In this document: positions 37,160 through 46,580 of the stretch, one piece after another
Numbering within the stretch: position 1 is the stretch's first letter
Layout: every line of letters begins with the position of its first letter
The notes under the pieces: model-generated
Seen by the model: only the letters and a program-made list of their open reading frames with translations
Databases searched by the model: none
Told to the model about the DNA's origin: nothing
Translations under genes and position numbers: made by a program
NCBI GenBank assembly: GCA_029851945.1
Contig: JARKUZ010000075.1
Coordinates: forward strand, 8,085 to 72,084
Length of the DNA: 64,000 bases
Direction of reading: 5' to 3'
Source: Terrisporobacter sp.
Lineage (GTDB): Bacteria; Bacillota_A; Clostridia; Peptostreptococcales; Peptostreptococcaceae

Positions 37160-37810
37160 TTATTTATCTCCAAAAGCATCTGCCCAGTCTTTTTTAAACT
37201 TCTCTATACCTTGATCTGTTAATGGATGATTTAACATTTGATAAACAAGTTTTGCAGGAACAGTAGCTATATGTGCACCAGCTAGTGCAGCATCAGTAAC
37301 ATGCATTGGATGTCTAACACTTGCAGCTATTATTTCTGTATCTATTCCGTGGATATCGAATATTTCTGCTACAGTTCTTATTAAATCCATACCATTAGTT
37401 GATATATCATCAAGTCTTCCAAGAAATGGACTTACATATGTTGCTCCAGCTCTTGCAGCAAGTAATGCTTGATTAGCTGAGAATATTAAAGTTACATTTG
37501 TTTTTATTCCTTTAGAAGCTAAAACTTTTACAGCTTTTAATCCTTCAGCTGTCATTGGTATTTTAACAACCATATTAGGATGTATTTCTACTATTTCCAT
37601 AGCTTCTTCTATCATGCCTTCAGCATCATCACTATTTACCTCTCCACTTATTGGTCCATCTACTATTGAAGCAATTTCTCTAACTACCTCTTTAAAATCT
37701 CTACCTTCTTTTGCTATTAATGATGGGTTTGTAGTAACTCCACATATAACTCCCATGTCATTTACACTTTTTATGTCTTCTACATTTGCAGTATCTAAGA
37801 ATAGTTTCAT
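37160..37810 (-). CDS. Transaldolase / fructose-6-phosphate aldolase (small type)
   Basis: A 216-residue member of the short transaldolase subfamily (TalC/FSA/MipB, 212-220 residues). [14 protein letters not shown] is the classic start; [13 protein letters not shown] follows; the Schiff-base Lys is in VVKIPMT near residue 84; SPFLGRLDD and ASVRHPMHV complete the barrel. It moves dihydroxyacetone units between sugar phosphates in the non-oxidative pentose phosphate pathway, or cleaves fructose 6-phosphate. AAGGAG precedes the ATG. No transketolase gene is adjacent. Confidence 0.95.
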   Translation of the reverse strand: MKLFLDTANVEDIKSVNDMGVICGVTTNPSLIAKEGRDFKEVVREIASIVDGPISGEVNSDDAEGMIEEAMEIVEIHPNMVVKIPMTAEGLKAVKVLASKGIKTNVTLIFSANQALLAARAGATYVSPFLGRLDDISTNGMDLIRTVAEIFDIHGIDTEIIAASVRHPMHVTDAALAGAHIATVPAKLVYQMLNHPLTDQGIEKFKKDWADAFGDK

Positions 37811-37888
37811 AGTTTAATCTCCTTTTTTCTTATGTATTTAATACATTATTTATAGACTATTACTATATTTTTTATATGGAATAAAATT

Positions 37889-39196
37889 TTATCCATATAT
37901 ACTCGTATCTATAAATTCTTTATATATTAATTCTCTTTTACTATTATACCCATAAAGATACGTATTGGCTACATTTCCTTTAACAAAACTTACAGGAACA
38001 TATTCAATTCCTTTTGTGACACTACTATTTGACCAAAATTCTATGGTAAGTTGACCTCCAACAGTATAGGCATGAATTAAAATAGGATAATCATAAGTAT
38101 TCTTAAATTTATAATCCTTACTTCCTGTTGCTAAAGTTGCATCTAATCCTTTTTTAACGTAAGATACACTCTTAGAATGGTTATATCTTTCTGTTGGTAG
38201 AATACCTGCTTTTAGTTGTGTATTATAAAGAGTAGTAGATACTTGGCATACACCTCCACCTATCCCATTTGCAGATTTACCACTTACAATTACAGGTGCC
38301 ATATGATATCCATTGTCAAGTGTAATAGGATTTACAGCTTTTTCATAAGAAAACTCTTCTCCTGGCATTAATACTGTGTTGTTTATTTTCGAGGCAGCAT
38401 TTGCAATATTTAATCCTCTTCCAGTTCCACCACTAAAATATGTAGTTGCACTGGAAATCTTAGTATCAATATATTTTAACTTACTAACATCAGTTTTAGG
38501 TTTTAATTCATGATACTTTTCTTCTATGACTATATTATTCTCACCTATTTCTAAACTATTTATTGTACCAACTATTTCATCGCTTAATTTTGTCAGTTCT
38601 ATTTCCTTACCACTTTTTCCTTCTTTTATGTTGATATTTTCTTCATCTATATTAATAACTGGCTCTGTTGCTTCTACAAGAGTGTCTTGATAAATTTCCT
38701 TAACCTTATTTTTTATTGAATCATAATTAATTTTTATATTAAATTTATAATATCTATTCACATTAAAACATATAAGTCCAAACTGACTCATAAAATTTTT
38801 ATCTTTACCAAATGATTTAATTTCTTTTTTTACATCTTTATAGTTGATATTTTCTATAAAATCTCCTGCTTTTAATTTATACTCTTTTTCTCCTACTTTC
38901 ACAGTAATTTGATTATTTTTTATATAGTCTATTTTATTATTTATTTCATTATCTAACTCTTTTTCATTTAGACCTGAAAGATCTTTATCATATAATATTA
39001 AATCTGGATAGACTAGATTATCATATCGTTTTGATGTAAAATACATAACTCCAGTTAACAAACAAATACATACTATAGCGGTATAAAACTTTTTCTTTTT
39101 AAATGAATGACTTAGTATTTTTATATATTTATTTTCTTCCTCTTTAGTATTATTTTCTGTTCCCTCTGCAAAATTATTATCACCTTTTTTCTCCAT
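37889..39196 (-). CDS. VanW-family exported protein
   Basis: A 435-residue protein: a cytosolic charged N-terminus, one membrane anchor at about 35-55 (FYTAIVCICLLTGVMYF), a putative peptidoglycan-binding (PG_binding_4-like) domain about 75-180, and a VanW domain about 235-370 (ISSATTYFSGGTGRGLNIANAA, GEEFSYEKAV, GGGVCQVSTTLYN) with a beta-rich tail. VanW proteins occur with glycopeptide-resistance operons and widely in Firmicutes envelopes; their activity is not established. GGAGGG precedes the ATG. Monocistronic. Confidence 0.92.
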   Translation of the reverse strand: MEKKGDNNFAEGTENNTKEEENKYIKILSHSFKKKKFYTAIVCICLLTGVMYFTSKRYDNLVYPDLILYDKDLSGLNEKELDNEINNKIDYIKNNQITVKVGEKEYKLKAGDFIENINYKDVKKEIKSFGKDKNFMSQFGLICFNVNRYYKFNIKINYDSIKNKVKEIYQDTLVEATEPVINIDEENINIKEGKSGKEIELTKLSDEIVGTINSLEIGENNIVIEEKYHELKPKTDVSKLKYIDTKISSATTYFSGGTGRGLNIANAASKINNTVLMPGEEFSYEKAVNPITLDNGYHMAPVIVSGKSANGIGGGVCQVSTTLYNTQLKAGILPTERYNHSKSVSYVKKGLDATLATGSKDYKFKNTYDYPILIHAYTVGGQLTIEFWSNSSVTKGIEYVPVSFVKGNVANTYLYGYNSKRELIYKEFIDTSIYG

Positions 39197-39363
39197 TTGA
39201 ATCCCTCCATAATTTATGTTTAATAAATTTTATTAATAAATAAAAAGTTTATTCAAATAAAGATGTTTCACTATTGTAACTATTATTGAGTAATAGAAAT
39301 TTGTATATAAAATAAATTTATGTTAATATATCTAAGTAGAAATCATAAGAAAAAGGTGATTAA

Positions 39364-40305
39364 ATGACAAAGTTTAAATATGCTTTTGATGATAATAAAA
39401 GATATCATACATGGAATTATTATCTTAGAAATAATTTTGGACAAAAAATCTTTAAAGTGTCTATAAATGCAGGTTTTACTTGCCCAAATATAGATGGTAA
39501 AGTTGCCTATGGTGGTTGTACTTACTGTAGCAAAGAAGGTTCTGGAGATTTTGCAGGTAACCCTAAGGATGACTTAATAAAGCAATTTACCAACATAAAA
39601 GAAATGATGCATAAAAAATGGCCTAGTGCTAAGTATATAGGATATTTCCAAGCTTATACTAATACTTATGCACCGCTGGATGTTTTAAAAGAAAAATATG
39701 AAACTATCTTAGCTCAAGAAGATGTGGTAGGCCTTTCTATATCTACTAGACCTGACTGTCTTGAAGATGATGTAGTAGAATATTTAGCTGAGTTAAACGA
39801 AAGAACTAATTTATGGGTTGAATTAGGACTTCAAACAATTCATGACAAAACTTCTAAAATTATAAATAGAGGCCATAATTATAAAACGTTCTTAGAAGGC
39901 GTTGAAAAACTAAAAGCTAAAAATATAAAAACTGTAATTCACATTATCAATGGCCTTCCTGGTGAAGACTACAATATGATGATGGAAACAGCTAAGGCTG
40001 TTGCTGATTTAAATGTTCATGGGATAAAAATTCATTTACTTCATGTTATAAAAAACACGCCAATGGAAAGAATGTTAGAAAAAAATATGATGGAGCTAAT
40101 GACACAAGATGACTATGTTAATTTAGTTTGTGATCAGTTAGAAATACTTCCACCAGAAATGATAATACATAGGCTTACTGGAGATGGTAAAAAAGAAGAC
40201 TTAGTAGGACCACTATGGAGTTTAAAAAAATGGGAAGTGTTAAATCAAATAGATGATACGCTTAAAGCAAGAAATTCTTATCAAGGTATAAAGTATAATA
40301 AATAA
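39364..40305 (+). CDS. TIGR01212-family radical SAM protein (YtqA-like)
   Basis: A 313-residue radical SAM enzyme. Start region RYHTWNYYLRNNFGQKIFKVSINAG is typical; the cluster Cys lie in TCPN...GGCTYCS, a family-specific spacing longer than CxxxCxxC. Also GLSISTRPDCL, WVELGLQTIHDKT and HIINGLPGE, shared with the oxygen-independent coproporphyrinogen/Elp3-like group. The substrate of the YtqA family is, to my knowledge, not firmly established; some neighbours suggest tRNA modification. AAAGGTG precedes the ATG. Monocistronic with a strong terminator. Confidence 0.93.
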   Translation: MTKFKYAFDDNKRYHTWNYYLRNNFGQKIFKVSINAGFTCPNIDGKVAYGGCTYCSKEGSGDFAGNPKDDLIKQFTNIKEMMHKKWPSAKYIGYFQAYTNTYAPLDVLKEKYETILAQEDVVGLSISTRPDCLEDDVVEYLAELNERTNLWVELGLQTIHDKTSKIINRGHNYKTFLEGVEKLKAKNIKTVIHIINGLPGEDYNMMMETAKAVADLNVHGIKIHLLHVIKNTPMERMLEKNMMELMTQDDYVNLVCDQLEILPPEMIIHRLTGDGKKEDLVGPLWSLKKWEVLNQIDDTLKARNSYQGIKYNK

Positions 40306-40314
40306 TTCCATATG

Positions 40315-40347
40315 AAAAGTCCTGATAATTTATCAGGACTTTTTATC
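40315..40347 (+). terminator. Terminator of the radical SAM gene
   Basis: Perfect 13-to-14-base arms around a two-to-three-base loop (40315-40328 and 40330-40344), then T. Confidence 0.85.
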
Positions 40348-40516
40348 ATATTAGATATAAAACTTAAATATACCTATCTCAAACTACTAATTCTATAGAA
40401 ACAATTACATATGTAGAGATAGGCCCACACTATTTTTTACGCATGCTGTATAACAAGTATAAGCAAGAGCTACAAATTAATAGCGTCTTTATTGACATGA
40501 TGAATATTAAATTTAT

Positions 40517-41608
40517 CTATTTAAAAATATTAATAACACCTTTATCATTTAAATTTTTAATTAAAGATAATGTAATTGGGAATCCAAAAAGTCCCAAAAT
40601 ACCAAAGAAATTTAATCCTATAAGCATGGTTGCTAGAGTCACTACAGGATGTAATCCAACTTGACTACCTACTAATTTAGGTTCAACTATATTTCTTATT
40701 ATTGTAATTATCATATATAATATACCAATTCCAACTGCAATACTATACTTACCATATATAAAAGATATTATAGCCCATGGAATCATGATTCCTCCTGTTC
40801 CTAATATAGGTAGAATATCAAATATTGCAATTAAAAAGGCTATAAGCATAGCATTATCTATTCTAAGAATTGATAACCCGATCCATATTTCTGTAAATGT
40901 CATCAATATAATTATTGCATAAGATAATATACATTTAAATAATGTTGTAGAAATGTATTTCTTACTTTCATTGATGGTTTTTTTCATACTTCCAGGTATT
41001 TGTCTTTCTATAAAACTAATTATATCTTCAAAGCTTATAGTAATAAAAAATGTCATTATTACTGATATCAATGTGTTTAAAAATATACCTGGAATTGAAG
41101 TAGCTACACCAGATATCCACCCTAACACACCTGTAGATATTTTACTTACGAAACTTCCTAGTGTTTTCATTATTGTATCAGAACTATCTTCTAAAAAAGA
41201 AATTAATGTTGGATCTAATGATGATGTCAGACCCTCTAAAGTATCAAATACACTTTGCATCATAGGCTCAAAAACTGATGTAAATAAATCTGGTAATCCT
41301 ATAAATATATCTGTTATACATAAAATTATTCTTGCCCCAACTAAAGTTAATACTAGTCCACTTAAGACATAAAAAATAATTACACATATAATAGATACAA
41401 AACTTCTTCTTATATGAATTTTCTTTGAAATAAATTTAACTGGATAATTTAAAATTGCAGATATTAAAAATGCAATTATAAATGGTGTAAGTATGGGACC
41501 TATAAACTTCATTAGCAAAAATACACCTATAATAATTACACTCCAGTAAGAAAAATTTATTAGAAAATTTTTTCGCTTCTCTAATCTAAGATTTATTTCA
41601 TCTTCCAT
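40517..41608 (-). CDS. AI-2E family permease (YtvI/PerM-like)
   Basis: A 363-residue protein with about eight membrane segments and the AI-2E/UPF0118 pattern: GPILTPFIIAFLISAILNYPVKFI near the N-terminus, an extended soluble-like insert about 100-160, and the C-terminal FDILPILGTGGIMIPWAI and GSQVGLHPVVTL. Members include TqsA (autinducer-2 export) and Na+/H+ antiporters; actual substrate unknown. GGGGGAA precedes the ATG. A 50-base region downstream carries an eight-base inverted repeat at its ends (40372-40421). Confidence 0.9.
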   Translation of the reverse strand: MEDEINLRLEKRKNFLINFSYWSVIIIGVFLLMKFIGPILTPFIIAFLISAILNYPVKFISKKIHIRRSFVSIICVIIFYVLSGLVLTLVGARIILCITDIFIGLPDLFTSVFEPMMQSVFDTLEGLTSSLDPTLISFLEDSSDTIMKTLGSFVSKISTGVLGWISGVATSIPGIFLNTLISVIMTFFITISFEDIISFIERQIPGSMKKTINESKKYISTTLFKCILSYAIIILMTFTEIWIGLSILRIDNAMLIAFLIAIFDILPILGTGGIMIPWAIISFIYGKYSIAVGIGILYMIITIIRNIVEPKLVGSQVGLHPVVTLATMLIGLNFFGILGLFGFPITLSLIKNLNDKGVINIFK

Positions 41609-41792
41609 AATATATATTCCCCCAATATTTTTATAAAGAAGTTACTTTATTCTATGCCCAAGATATAAAGTTGAAAATATTCTAAGGCTAATCTTAACTC
41701 CTATTTAATAATATTATTACATAAAAAGTCTAGTTAGCAATAATTTTAGCTTATATTATATATTTTTAACATAAATATAACAATCTTAATAA

Positions 41793-41857
41793 ATCAGTTG
41801 GGATTATAAATTATCCACAATTCAGATAATTTATAATCCCTTAAAATATAAAAAAAT
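41793..41857. repeat. Dispersed palindromic repeat, copy 1
   Basis: A ~63-base element starting ATCAGTTGG and ending AAAATATAAAAAA. Its core is a perfect 16-base inverted repeat (41801-41816 region with the mirror arm ending near 41840) around a nine-base loop. A near-identical copy (three differences) occurs at 62076-62139. Both copies abut the T-tract end of a minus-strand terminator. Confidence 0.85.
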
Positions 41858-41882
41858 CGTATCATTAAATATGATACGATTT
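41854..41882 (-). terminator. Hairpin downstream of YmaF gene
   Basis: Perfect 12-base-plus arms (AAATCGTATCAT with its complement) with an A/T run at the ends; it lies ~110 bases downstream of the ymaF-like gene on the minus strand. Confidence 0.7.
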
Positions 41883-41993
41883 CTTTACAATATATTAATT
41901 TATTCTATAATTATCAATATCCATCTTTATAAATTATATAAAGTTGTTATTTTTCTAAAAATACACTTTAATAAACCTTTATTACAAACTTGC

Positions 41994-42419
41994 TTATATT
42001 AAAGGTGATTCAATTTGAGTAGTGAAAAGAAATTCATGACAATGTTCATCTTCAACAGTCGTTGCTCCACAAACTAAATGAATATGTTTATCAGTACCAG
42101 GTACTGGAATTGCTAGACTGGTTCTAGTATTTATTTCATGATGATGATCAAAAGAGTCTACATTATCATGCTTAATATTATGATAGTGATTACCATTTAC
42201 AAAAATAGGTTCACCTGTAACACCTGCAGCTCGATGATTATGTCTCTCCTCGCATTCTTCTGCTAACTTAACACTACTTGAATATTCATGCACATGTCTT
42301 GGATCATCTTCATAACTACAACCATTATACCCACTATACTCATCATAGTTATTATATTCATTGTAGTCATCATATCCATAATTATTATTTCTTCTACACT
42401 CATTACTTTGACAGCTCAT
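41994..42419 (-). CDS. YmaF-family protein
   Basis: A 141-residue protein. Residues 1-37 are low complexity (Asn, Tyr, Asp, Glu, Gly); the rest is the YmaF domain, rich in His: HVHEYSSSVKLAEECEERHNHR, NHYHNIK, FDHHHEINTRT, GTDKHIHL, DEHCHEF. About 18 His suggest metal binding, but function is unknown; B. subtilis YmaF is also uncharacterised. No signal peptide. AGAGGG precedes the ATG. Upstream lie three tandem copies of an 11-base repeat (42487-42520). Confidence 0.9.
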   Translation of the reverse strand: MSCQSNECRRNNNYGYDDYNEYNNYDEYSGYNGCSYEDDPRHVHEYSSSVKLAEECEERHNHRAAGVTGEPIFVNGNHYHNIKHDNVDSFDHHHEINTRTSLAIPVPGTDKHIHLVCGATTVEDEHCHEFLFTTQIESPLI

Positions 42420-42486
42420 TTCGCATACCCTCTTTACAATTTATTAAGAAACTCTCTTAAAGAATTTCCTAATATAAATAATATGC

Positions 42487-42520
42487 ATATGTGTCATATA
42501 TGTGTCATATATGTTCATAT
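42487..42520. repeat. Three tandem 11-base repeats upstream of YmaF gene
   Basis: ATATGTGTCAT occurs twice in tandem, followed by ATATGTTCAT. The block is about 70 bases before the ymaF-like start, a place for an operator. Confidence 0.6.
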
Positions 42521-42570
42521 TTTGTATAATTTAGTAGAATATATTATATTTAATTAGTATATATTTTAAT

Positions 42571-43887
42571 TTATAATATATCTTCTAAATTTTTATCGTA
42601 ATCTTGTGATTTATTAAATGGTATAAATTTGCCTATTACCCCTCCAACTATAGCTGGAATAACCCAATTAAATCCTATAGAATCAAATGGTAAATAATGA
42701 ATAAAATCTACTTTTATACCCATGCTATCAACAACTGTAAGTACACTTACTATCAAAGCCATATAAGTTGCACCTTTAAATATATTATCATTATGTATAT
42801 TATCTCCAAATAAAGTAAGTAGTACTAAAACTATAGTAGCAGGATAAATTATAGATAATATTGGTGACGAAAAAGATATTATAGTACTAACACCAAAGTT
42901 TGATACAACTGCACTAAATACACAAACTATTACTACTATTGTCTCATATTTTATACGACCTTTAGAAATCTTTGTGAAATATTGTGCTGTAGCAGATGTA
43001 AGCCCTATAGCTGTTGTCAAACATGCTAACCCTACTATCATAGCTAATACAACTTTTCCTGGTTGACCTAATAATTGCTCTGTAATACTAACTATTAATG
43101 CAGTTTGATTTATATTTTTTAAATCAACTCCAACAAACTGGCCTGCTACAGTAAATCCTAAGAATGTAAGTCCACCGTATATTATAATCAAGGCTACAGC
43201 AGCCACCATTCCTGATTGTAATGTCAACTTAATTTTTTGATATTGTTCAGTGTACCCTTTTTGGCCTAGAGATAAAATCACTACCGCAGATAATGCTAAT
43301 GCTCCCAAAGGATCCATTGTTTGATATCCTTGAGATATTCCTTCTGCAAATACACCATCGATTTTTGCTGCTTGGCTTAAGTCACCTAACGGAGATATAA
43401 TACCTTTTATTATTAGTACTATCAATGCAACCAATAACACAGGTGTTAAATATTGGCCTATGATATCTACTACCTTAGATGGTTTTATAGTAAGTACTAA
43501 TGTTAATCCAAAGAATAATATTGAGAATACTACAGGATTAAACCCATTAAATATAGGTTGCATTCCCATTTCAAATGTTGTTGCTCCTGTTCTTGGTATT
43601 GCTAAAAGTGGACCTAAACAAACCATAATAGCCGTCGCCAACACCAAAGATAACCTTTTCCCACTTCTTACTATTACGCGGTTTATGTCTCCGTCACATT
43701 TTGCAGATGCTAATATAGCTAGTAATGCCAATCCAACGTCTGCAATGATAAATCCAGTAAATCCAACAGTCCAGCTAGTACCTGAAAGCACTCCTAGATA
43801 TGGTGGAAAAATTAAGTTTCCTGCGCCAAAAAACATGGCAAATAATGCAAAGCCTATTACTAAAATGTCCTTTTGTTTCTTTTTCAT
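42571..43887 (-). CDS. brnQ: Branched-chain amino acid carrier BrnQ
   Basis: A 438-residue LIVCS-family transporter with about 12 helices. Signature start IGFALFAMFFGAGNLIFPP, then KCDGDINRV, the PRTGATTFEMG motif and GYQTMDPLGALALSAVV. It imports leucine, isoleucine and valine with Na+ or H+, consistent with Stickland amino-acid fermentation. The frame is open to 43908, but TAGGGGGGC lies seven bases before ATG 43887, so the shorter start is chosen. No T-box or leucine-leader signature upstream. Confidence 0.95.
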   Translation of the reverse strand: MKKKQKDILVIGFALFAMFFGAGNLIFPPYLGVLSGTSWTVGFTGFIIADVGLALLAILASAKCDGDINRVIVRSGKRLSLVLATAIMVCLGPLLAIPRTGATTFEMGMQPIFNGFNPVVFSILFFGLTLVLTIKPSKVVDIIGQYLTPVLLVALIVLIIKGIISPLGDLSQAAKIDGVFAEGISQGYQTMDPLGALALSAVVILSLGQKGYTEQYQKIKLTLQSGMVAAVALIIIYGGLTFLGFTVAGQFVGVDLKNINQTALIVSITEQLLGQPGKVVLAMIVGLACLTTAIGLTSATAQYFTKISKGRIKYETIVVIVCVFSAVVSNFGVSTIISFSSPILSIIYPATIVLVLLTLFGDNIHNDNIFKGATYMALIVSVLTVVDSMGIKVDFIHYLPFDSIGFNWVIPAIVGGVIGKFIPFNKSQDYDKNLEDIL

Positions 43888-44420
43888 ATTAAGCCCCCCT
43901 ATAAACATTAAAATTCATGTTCAAATATAATTATATAGAAAATCATTATGTATATCTATATTTTTCCAGAATTTTCACTGAGTATTATTAAATATTTTTA
44001 ATATTGTTATTTTTTATAAATTTTCAGTATATTTTTATATTCACACATTATATTTTATAGGAATAATTCTTTATTTTTTTATCAAATGATTATTAAATAA
44101 ATTTGTGATTTTAGTATCCTTGTGTCAGAATAAGTAATTTTATAAAATTCAAATACTATACAAGTTTTAAATTTCTTAAATAAAAAATTCACTTCGCTTT
44201 AATGACTTGTCAACGAAACATTTCAAACTAATAAATTATAAATTAAAAAATGGGTTTGATATAAACATTATAAGTTATATAAACCCACCTTCTATACTAA
44301 AATTATTTTTAAATATTCTTTTACTTTTCCCACTAATAAGATCTTACTAAATTCTTTTTCACTTTTTAAGTTAAATTTTTTATATAAGTTTATCCTGCAA
44401 CTTTATCTTTTAAAAATTCA
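43888..44420. other. Intergenic region, mostly featureless
   Basis: About 530 bases. It contains a hairpin (44251-44287), a possible diverged third copy of the dispersed repeat region (44175-44244) and upstream sequence of brnQ. The minus strand right after the DJ-1 stop has only short frames. No gene supported. Confidence 0.4.
44251..44287 (-). terminator. Probable terminator downstream of DJ-1 family gene
   Basis: TGGGTTT (44251-44257) pairs with AAACCCA (44281-44287), extended by an ATATAA/TTATAT inner stem after one bulge; the minus strand then has TTTTTT. It is ~135 bases after the DJ-1 stop. Confidence 0.6.
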
Positions 44421-44987
44421 TCATATTTTTATTCTATTGTAAAAATTAATCATCATACCTTCTTTAATATCATTTTCTTCTTTTTCATATCCTAAAACTT
44501 TTAGTATTTCTAAAGCAAACACTAGTGCAGTAGCAGGACCTCTACTAGTTATTATATTTTTATCAACTACTACCAGTTGGTCTTCTATATAGTTTACTTT
44601 AGCTCTATCTTTTACAAAACCTGGATAAGATGTACATTTCTTATCATCAAGTATTCCAAAGTGTTCTAAAGTTTCTGGTGCTGCACAAATAGCAGCCACA
44701 ATCTTTTCTTTATTATTAAAATCTAAGACTAATTTTTTTACTATATCTACTTTTAAATTATGTGCTCCCGGAAGGCCTCCTGGTAGTACTACAGCATCAT
44801 ATTCATCTTTATTTATTTCATTTATATTAGAATCAGATTTAATAATTATGTCGTGAGTTCCCCTTACATACTCACCTTCTATAGAACAAAGTTCACAAAC
44901 TATATTAGCTCTTCTTAAAACATCTACCACACTAAGAGCTTCTATTTCTTCAAAACCATCTGCCAATAATACTAATACTTTTTTCAT
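44421..44987 (-). CDS. DJ-1/PfpI-family protein
   Basis: A 188-residue DJ-1/ThiJ-fold protein. MKKVLVLLADGFEEIEALSVVDVLRRA has the conserved Glu, and the nucleophile elbow Cys is in AAICAAPE near residue 105, with the YajL/DJ-1-type PGGLPGAHNL and TSRGPATALVFAL. Proposed roles include protein/glyoxal repair and oxidative-stress protection; members of this subgroup are often labelled YajL-like. AGGAGGAG precedes the ATG. Confidence 0.93.
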   Translation of the reverse strand: MKKVLVLLADGFEEIEALSVVDVLRRANIVCELCSIEGEYVRGTHDIIIKSDSNINEINKDEYDAVVLPGGLPGAHNLKVDIVKKLVLDFNNKEKIVAAICAAPETLEHFGILDDKKCTSYPGFVKDRAKVNYIEDQLVVVDKNIITSRGPATALVFALEILKVLGYEKEENDIKEGMMINFYNRIKI

Positions 44988-45178
44988 TATTTACTCCTCC
45001 TTCTCATTTAAATATGTTCTTTCATTCTAATTTTTAATACAAATTTGGTATCATTATCATATTGAAATATATTTTGAATATTGTTATTATTTAAATTGTG
45101 GTCATAAATTAAAGATAAATACTAAGTCAAATTTTATATATATAGTTTTATCAATACTTATTTTTAAGAGGTGAATTC

Positions 45179-45769
45179 ATGTTAATAAATACACATTATA
45201 TTATTTCAAAATCTATATTAGAAAATCTTGAAACTCATAAATCTTTTTTTATAAGCGAAAAGAATTTCATTTATGGTAATATAAAACCAGATATATCTTC
45301 TAAATATGTTGTTAAAAAACACTACTTAGAAGAATCTTTAGATATGATCCTTGAAAAAATAAAATATTTATGTCAGCTTACATTAGATTCTCTAAAAAAA
45401 TATTTTTCAATAAGTAAGTTAAGTCAGGAACTTGGTGTAATTTGTCATTTTTTATGTGACTTTTTCTGCACACCTCATAGTGAGCGTTGGGAATTCAGTC
45501 ATAGTATGAATAGACATGTTCTTTACGAAAAAGAACTTAATTCATTTGCTAAAACTATTGATTTTTCAAGATATAATCTAAAGCATAAAATTGACAATAA
45601 TATCGAAGAATTTTTTCATAGTATATATTCAAAATATAAATCTAATGAAATTAGTTATGAAAATGATTTAGTATATTCAGCCCAAGTTTGTAATACTATT
45701 GTAAATCATATTATAGATTCAATATTAAATAATACGGTTAGATTACATCTATTAGAAAATTGTATTTAA
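45179..45769 (+). CDS. Zinc-dependent phospholipase C-like protein
   Basis: A 196-residue protein of the zinc-dependent phospholipase C family: INTHYIISKSIL near the start, YGNIKPDIS (Asp ligand), HYLEES, then GVICHFLCDFFCTPHSERW with His/Asp metal ligands. Unlike alpha-toxin it has no signal peptide and no C2-like domain, so it is not a secreted toxin. Short cytosolic members are common in Clostridia and uncharacterised. GAGGTG precedes the ATG. Convergent with the HAD gene. Confidence 0.8.
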   Translation: MLINTHYIISKSILENLETHKSFFISEKNFIYGNIKPDISSKYVVKKHYLEESLDMILEKIKYLCQLTLDSLKKYFSISKLSQELGVICHFLCDFFCTPHSERWEFSHSMNRHVLYEKELNSFAKTIDFSRYNLKHKIDNNIEEFFHSIYSKYKSNEISYENDLVYSAQVCNTIVNHIIDSILNNTVRLHLLENCI

Positions 45770-45770
45770 T

Positions 45771-45799
45771 AAATAGGGTTAAATTATTTTACCCTATTT
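45771..45799. terminator. Shared terminator
   Basis: Nine-base arms AAATAGGGT/ACCCTATTT with an 11-base loop and a run of T on the plus strand. It overlaps the 3' end of the minus-strand HAD gene. Confidence 0.75.
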
Positions 45800-46566
45800 A
45801 TTTTTTTTATATATTCAATTCCTTCGGCTACACTTTTTACAGTATAAGCAGCTTCATTTTTTACAATTTGACTAGCTTTCTCCATTGCAAAACTATATTT
45901 TCTATTTTTTAACATACAAATATCATTAGGAGAATCACCCATGGTAGCAATTTCATCTAAAGATACATTATATATTTTGCAAATTTCTCCTATACCATGT
46001 ATTTTAGAAACATGATTAGGTAAAATATTCAATGTATAAGGTCCAGATAAATATATATCACAAACATCTCCAAATTCAGATTTATAATAATCTTCTATTC
46101 TTTTTAATTCATCCATATCTTCTGATACTATTCCTACATTTCCTACTAAATTATCAAATGAATCTCTTTTTATAAATTCTGAATCTAAAATATAGTCTTT
46201 GTCGTAATGTTCAAAAATATCTTCTCCTCCACTTAATATTACTTTTCCATCATATTTTAGATAAATATACGCTTTATCAGAAGAGAACTTATTTAAAAGT
46301 TTTTTTACTAATAAATCGTCCAATGGCTCTTTAAAAATAAGTTTTTTGTTTTTATCATAAATAAATGATCCATTTTCACAAATATAATATCCATTTAGAT
46401 TGAAACTATCATTTACCATTTTATAGGCATGTTTAAATACACGCCCTGTCGCAACATGAAATTTTACACCTTCTTTTTCAATTTCCTCTATTGCCTTTAC
46501 ATCTTCATTACTAATTCCGTTGTTATATAAAGTTCCATCCAAATCACAAAAAATATGTTTAATCAT
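45784..46566 (-). CDS. Cof-type HAD-IIB phosphatase
   Basis: A 260-residue HAD hydrolase with motif I CDLDGTLYN, an IIB cap about 85-185, motif III Lys region HVSKIHGI and motif IV TMGDSPNDICML. This family dephosphorylates sugar phosphates, FMN or similar metabolites; substrate not predictable. GGGGAG precedes the ATG and lies in the 14-base gap after cinA, so the two form an operon. Confidence 0.92.
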   Translation of the reverse strand: MIKHIFCDLDGTLYNNGISNEDVKAIEEIEKEGVKFHVATGRVFKHAYKMVNDSFNLNGYYICENGSFIYDKNKKLIFKEPLDDLLVKKLLNKFSSDKAYIYLKYDGKVILSGGEDIFEHYDKDYILDSEFIKRDSFDNLVGNVGIVSEDMDELKRIEDYYKSEFGDVCDIYLSGPYTLNILPNHVSKIHGIGEICKIYNVSLDEIATMGDSPNDICMLKNRKYSFAMEKASQIVKNEAAYTVKSVAEGIEYIKKINRVK

Positions 46567-46580
46567 TTTTTCTCCCCAAT

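Larger units (their letters stand above)
41609..41993. other. Intergenic region with dispersed repeat and terminator
   Basis: About 385 bases with no gene. It contains copy 1 of the palindromic repeat (41793-41857), the YmaF terminator (41854-41882) and otherwise AT-rich sequence without recognisable motifs. Confidence 0.5.

Noticed and set aside
42278..42557. Plus-strand His/Tyr-rich frames opposite the YmaF gene.
   Set aside because: They are the complement of the low-complexity start of YmaF and its upstream region, with no RBS.
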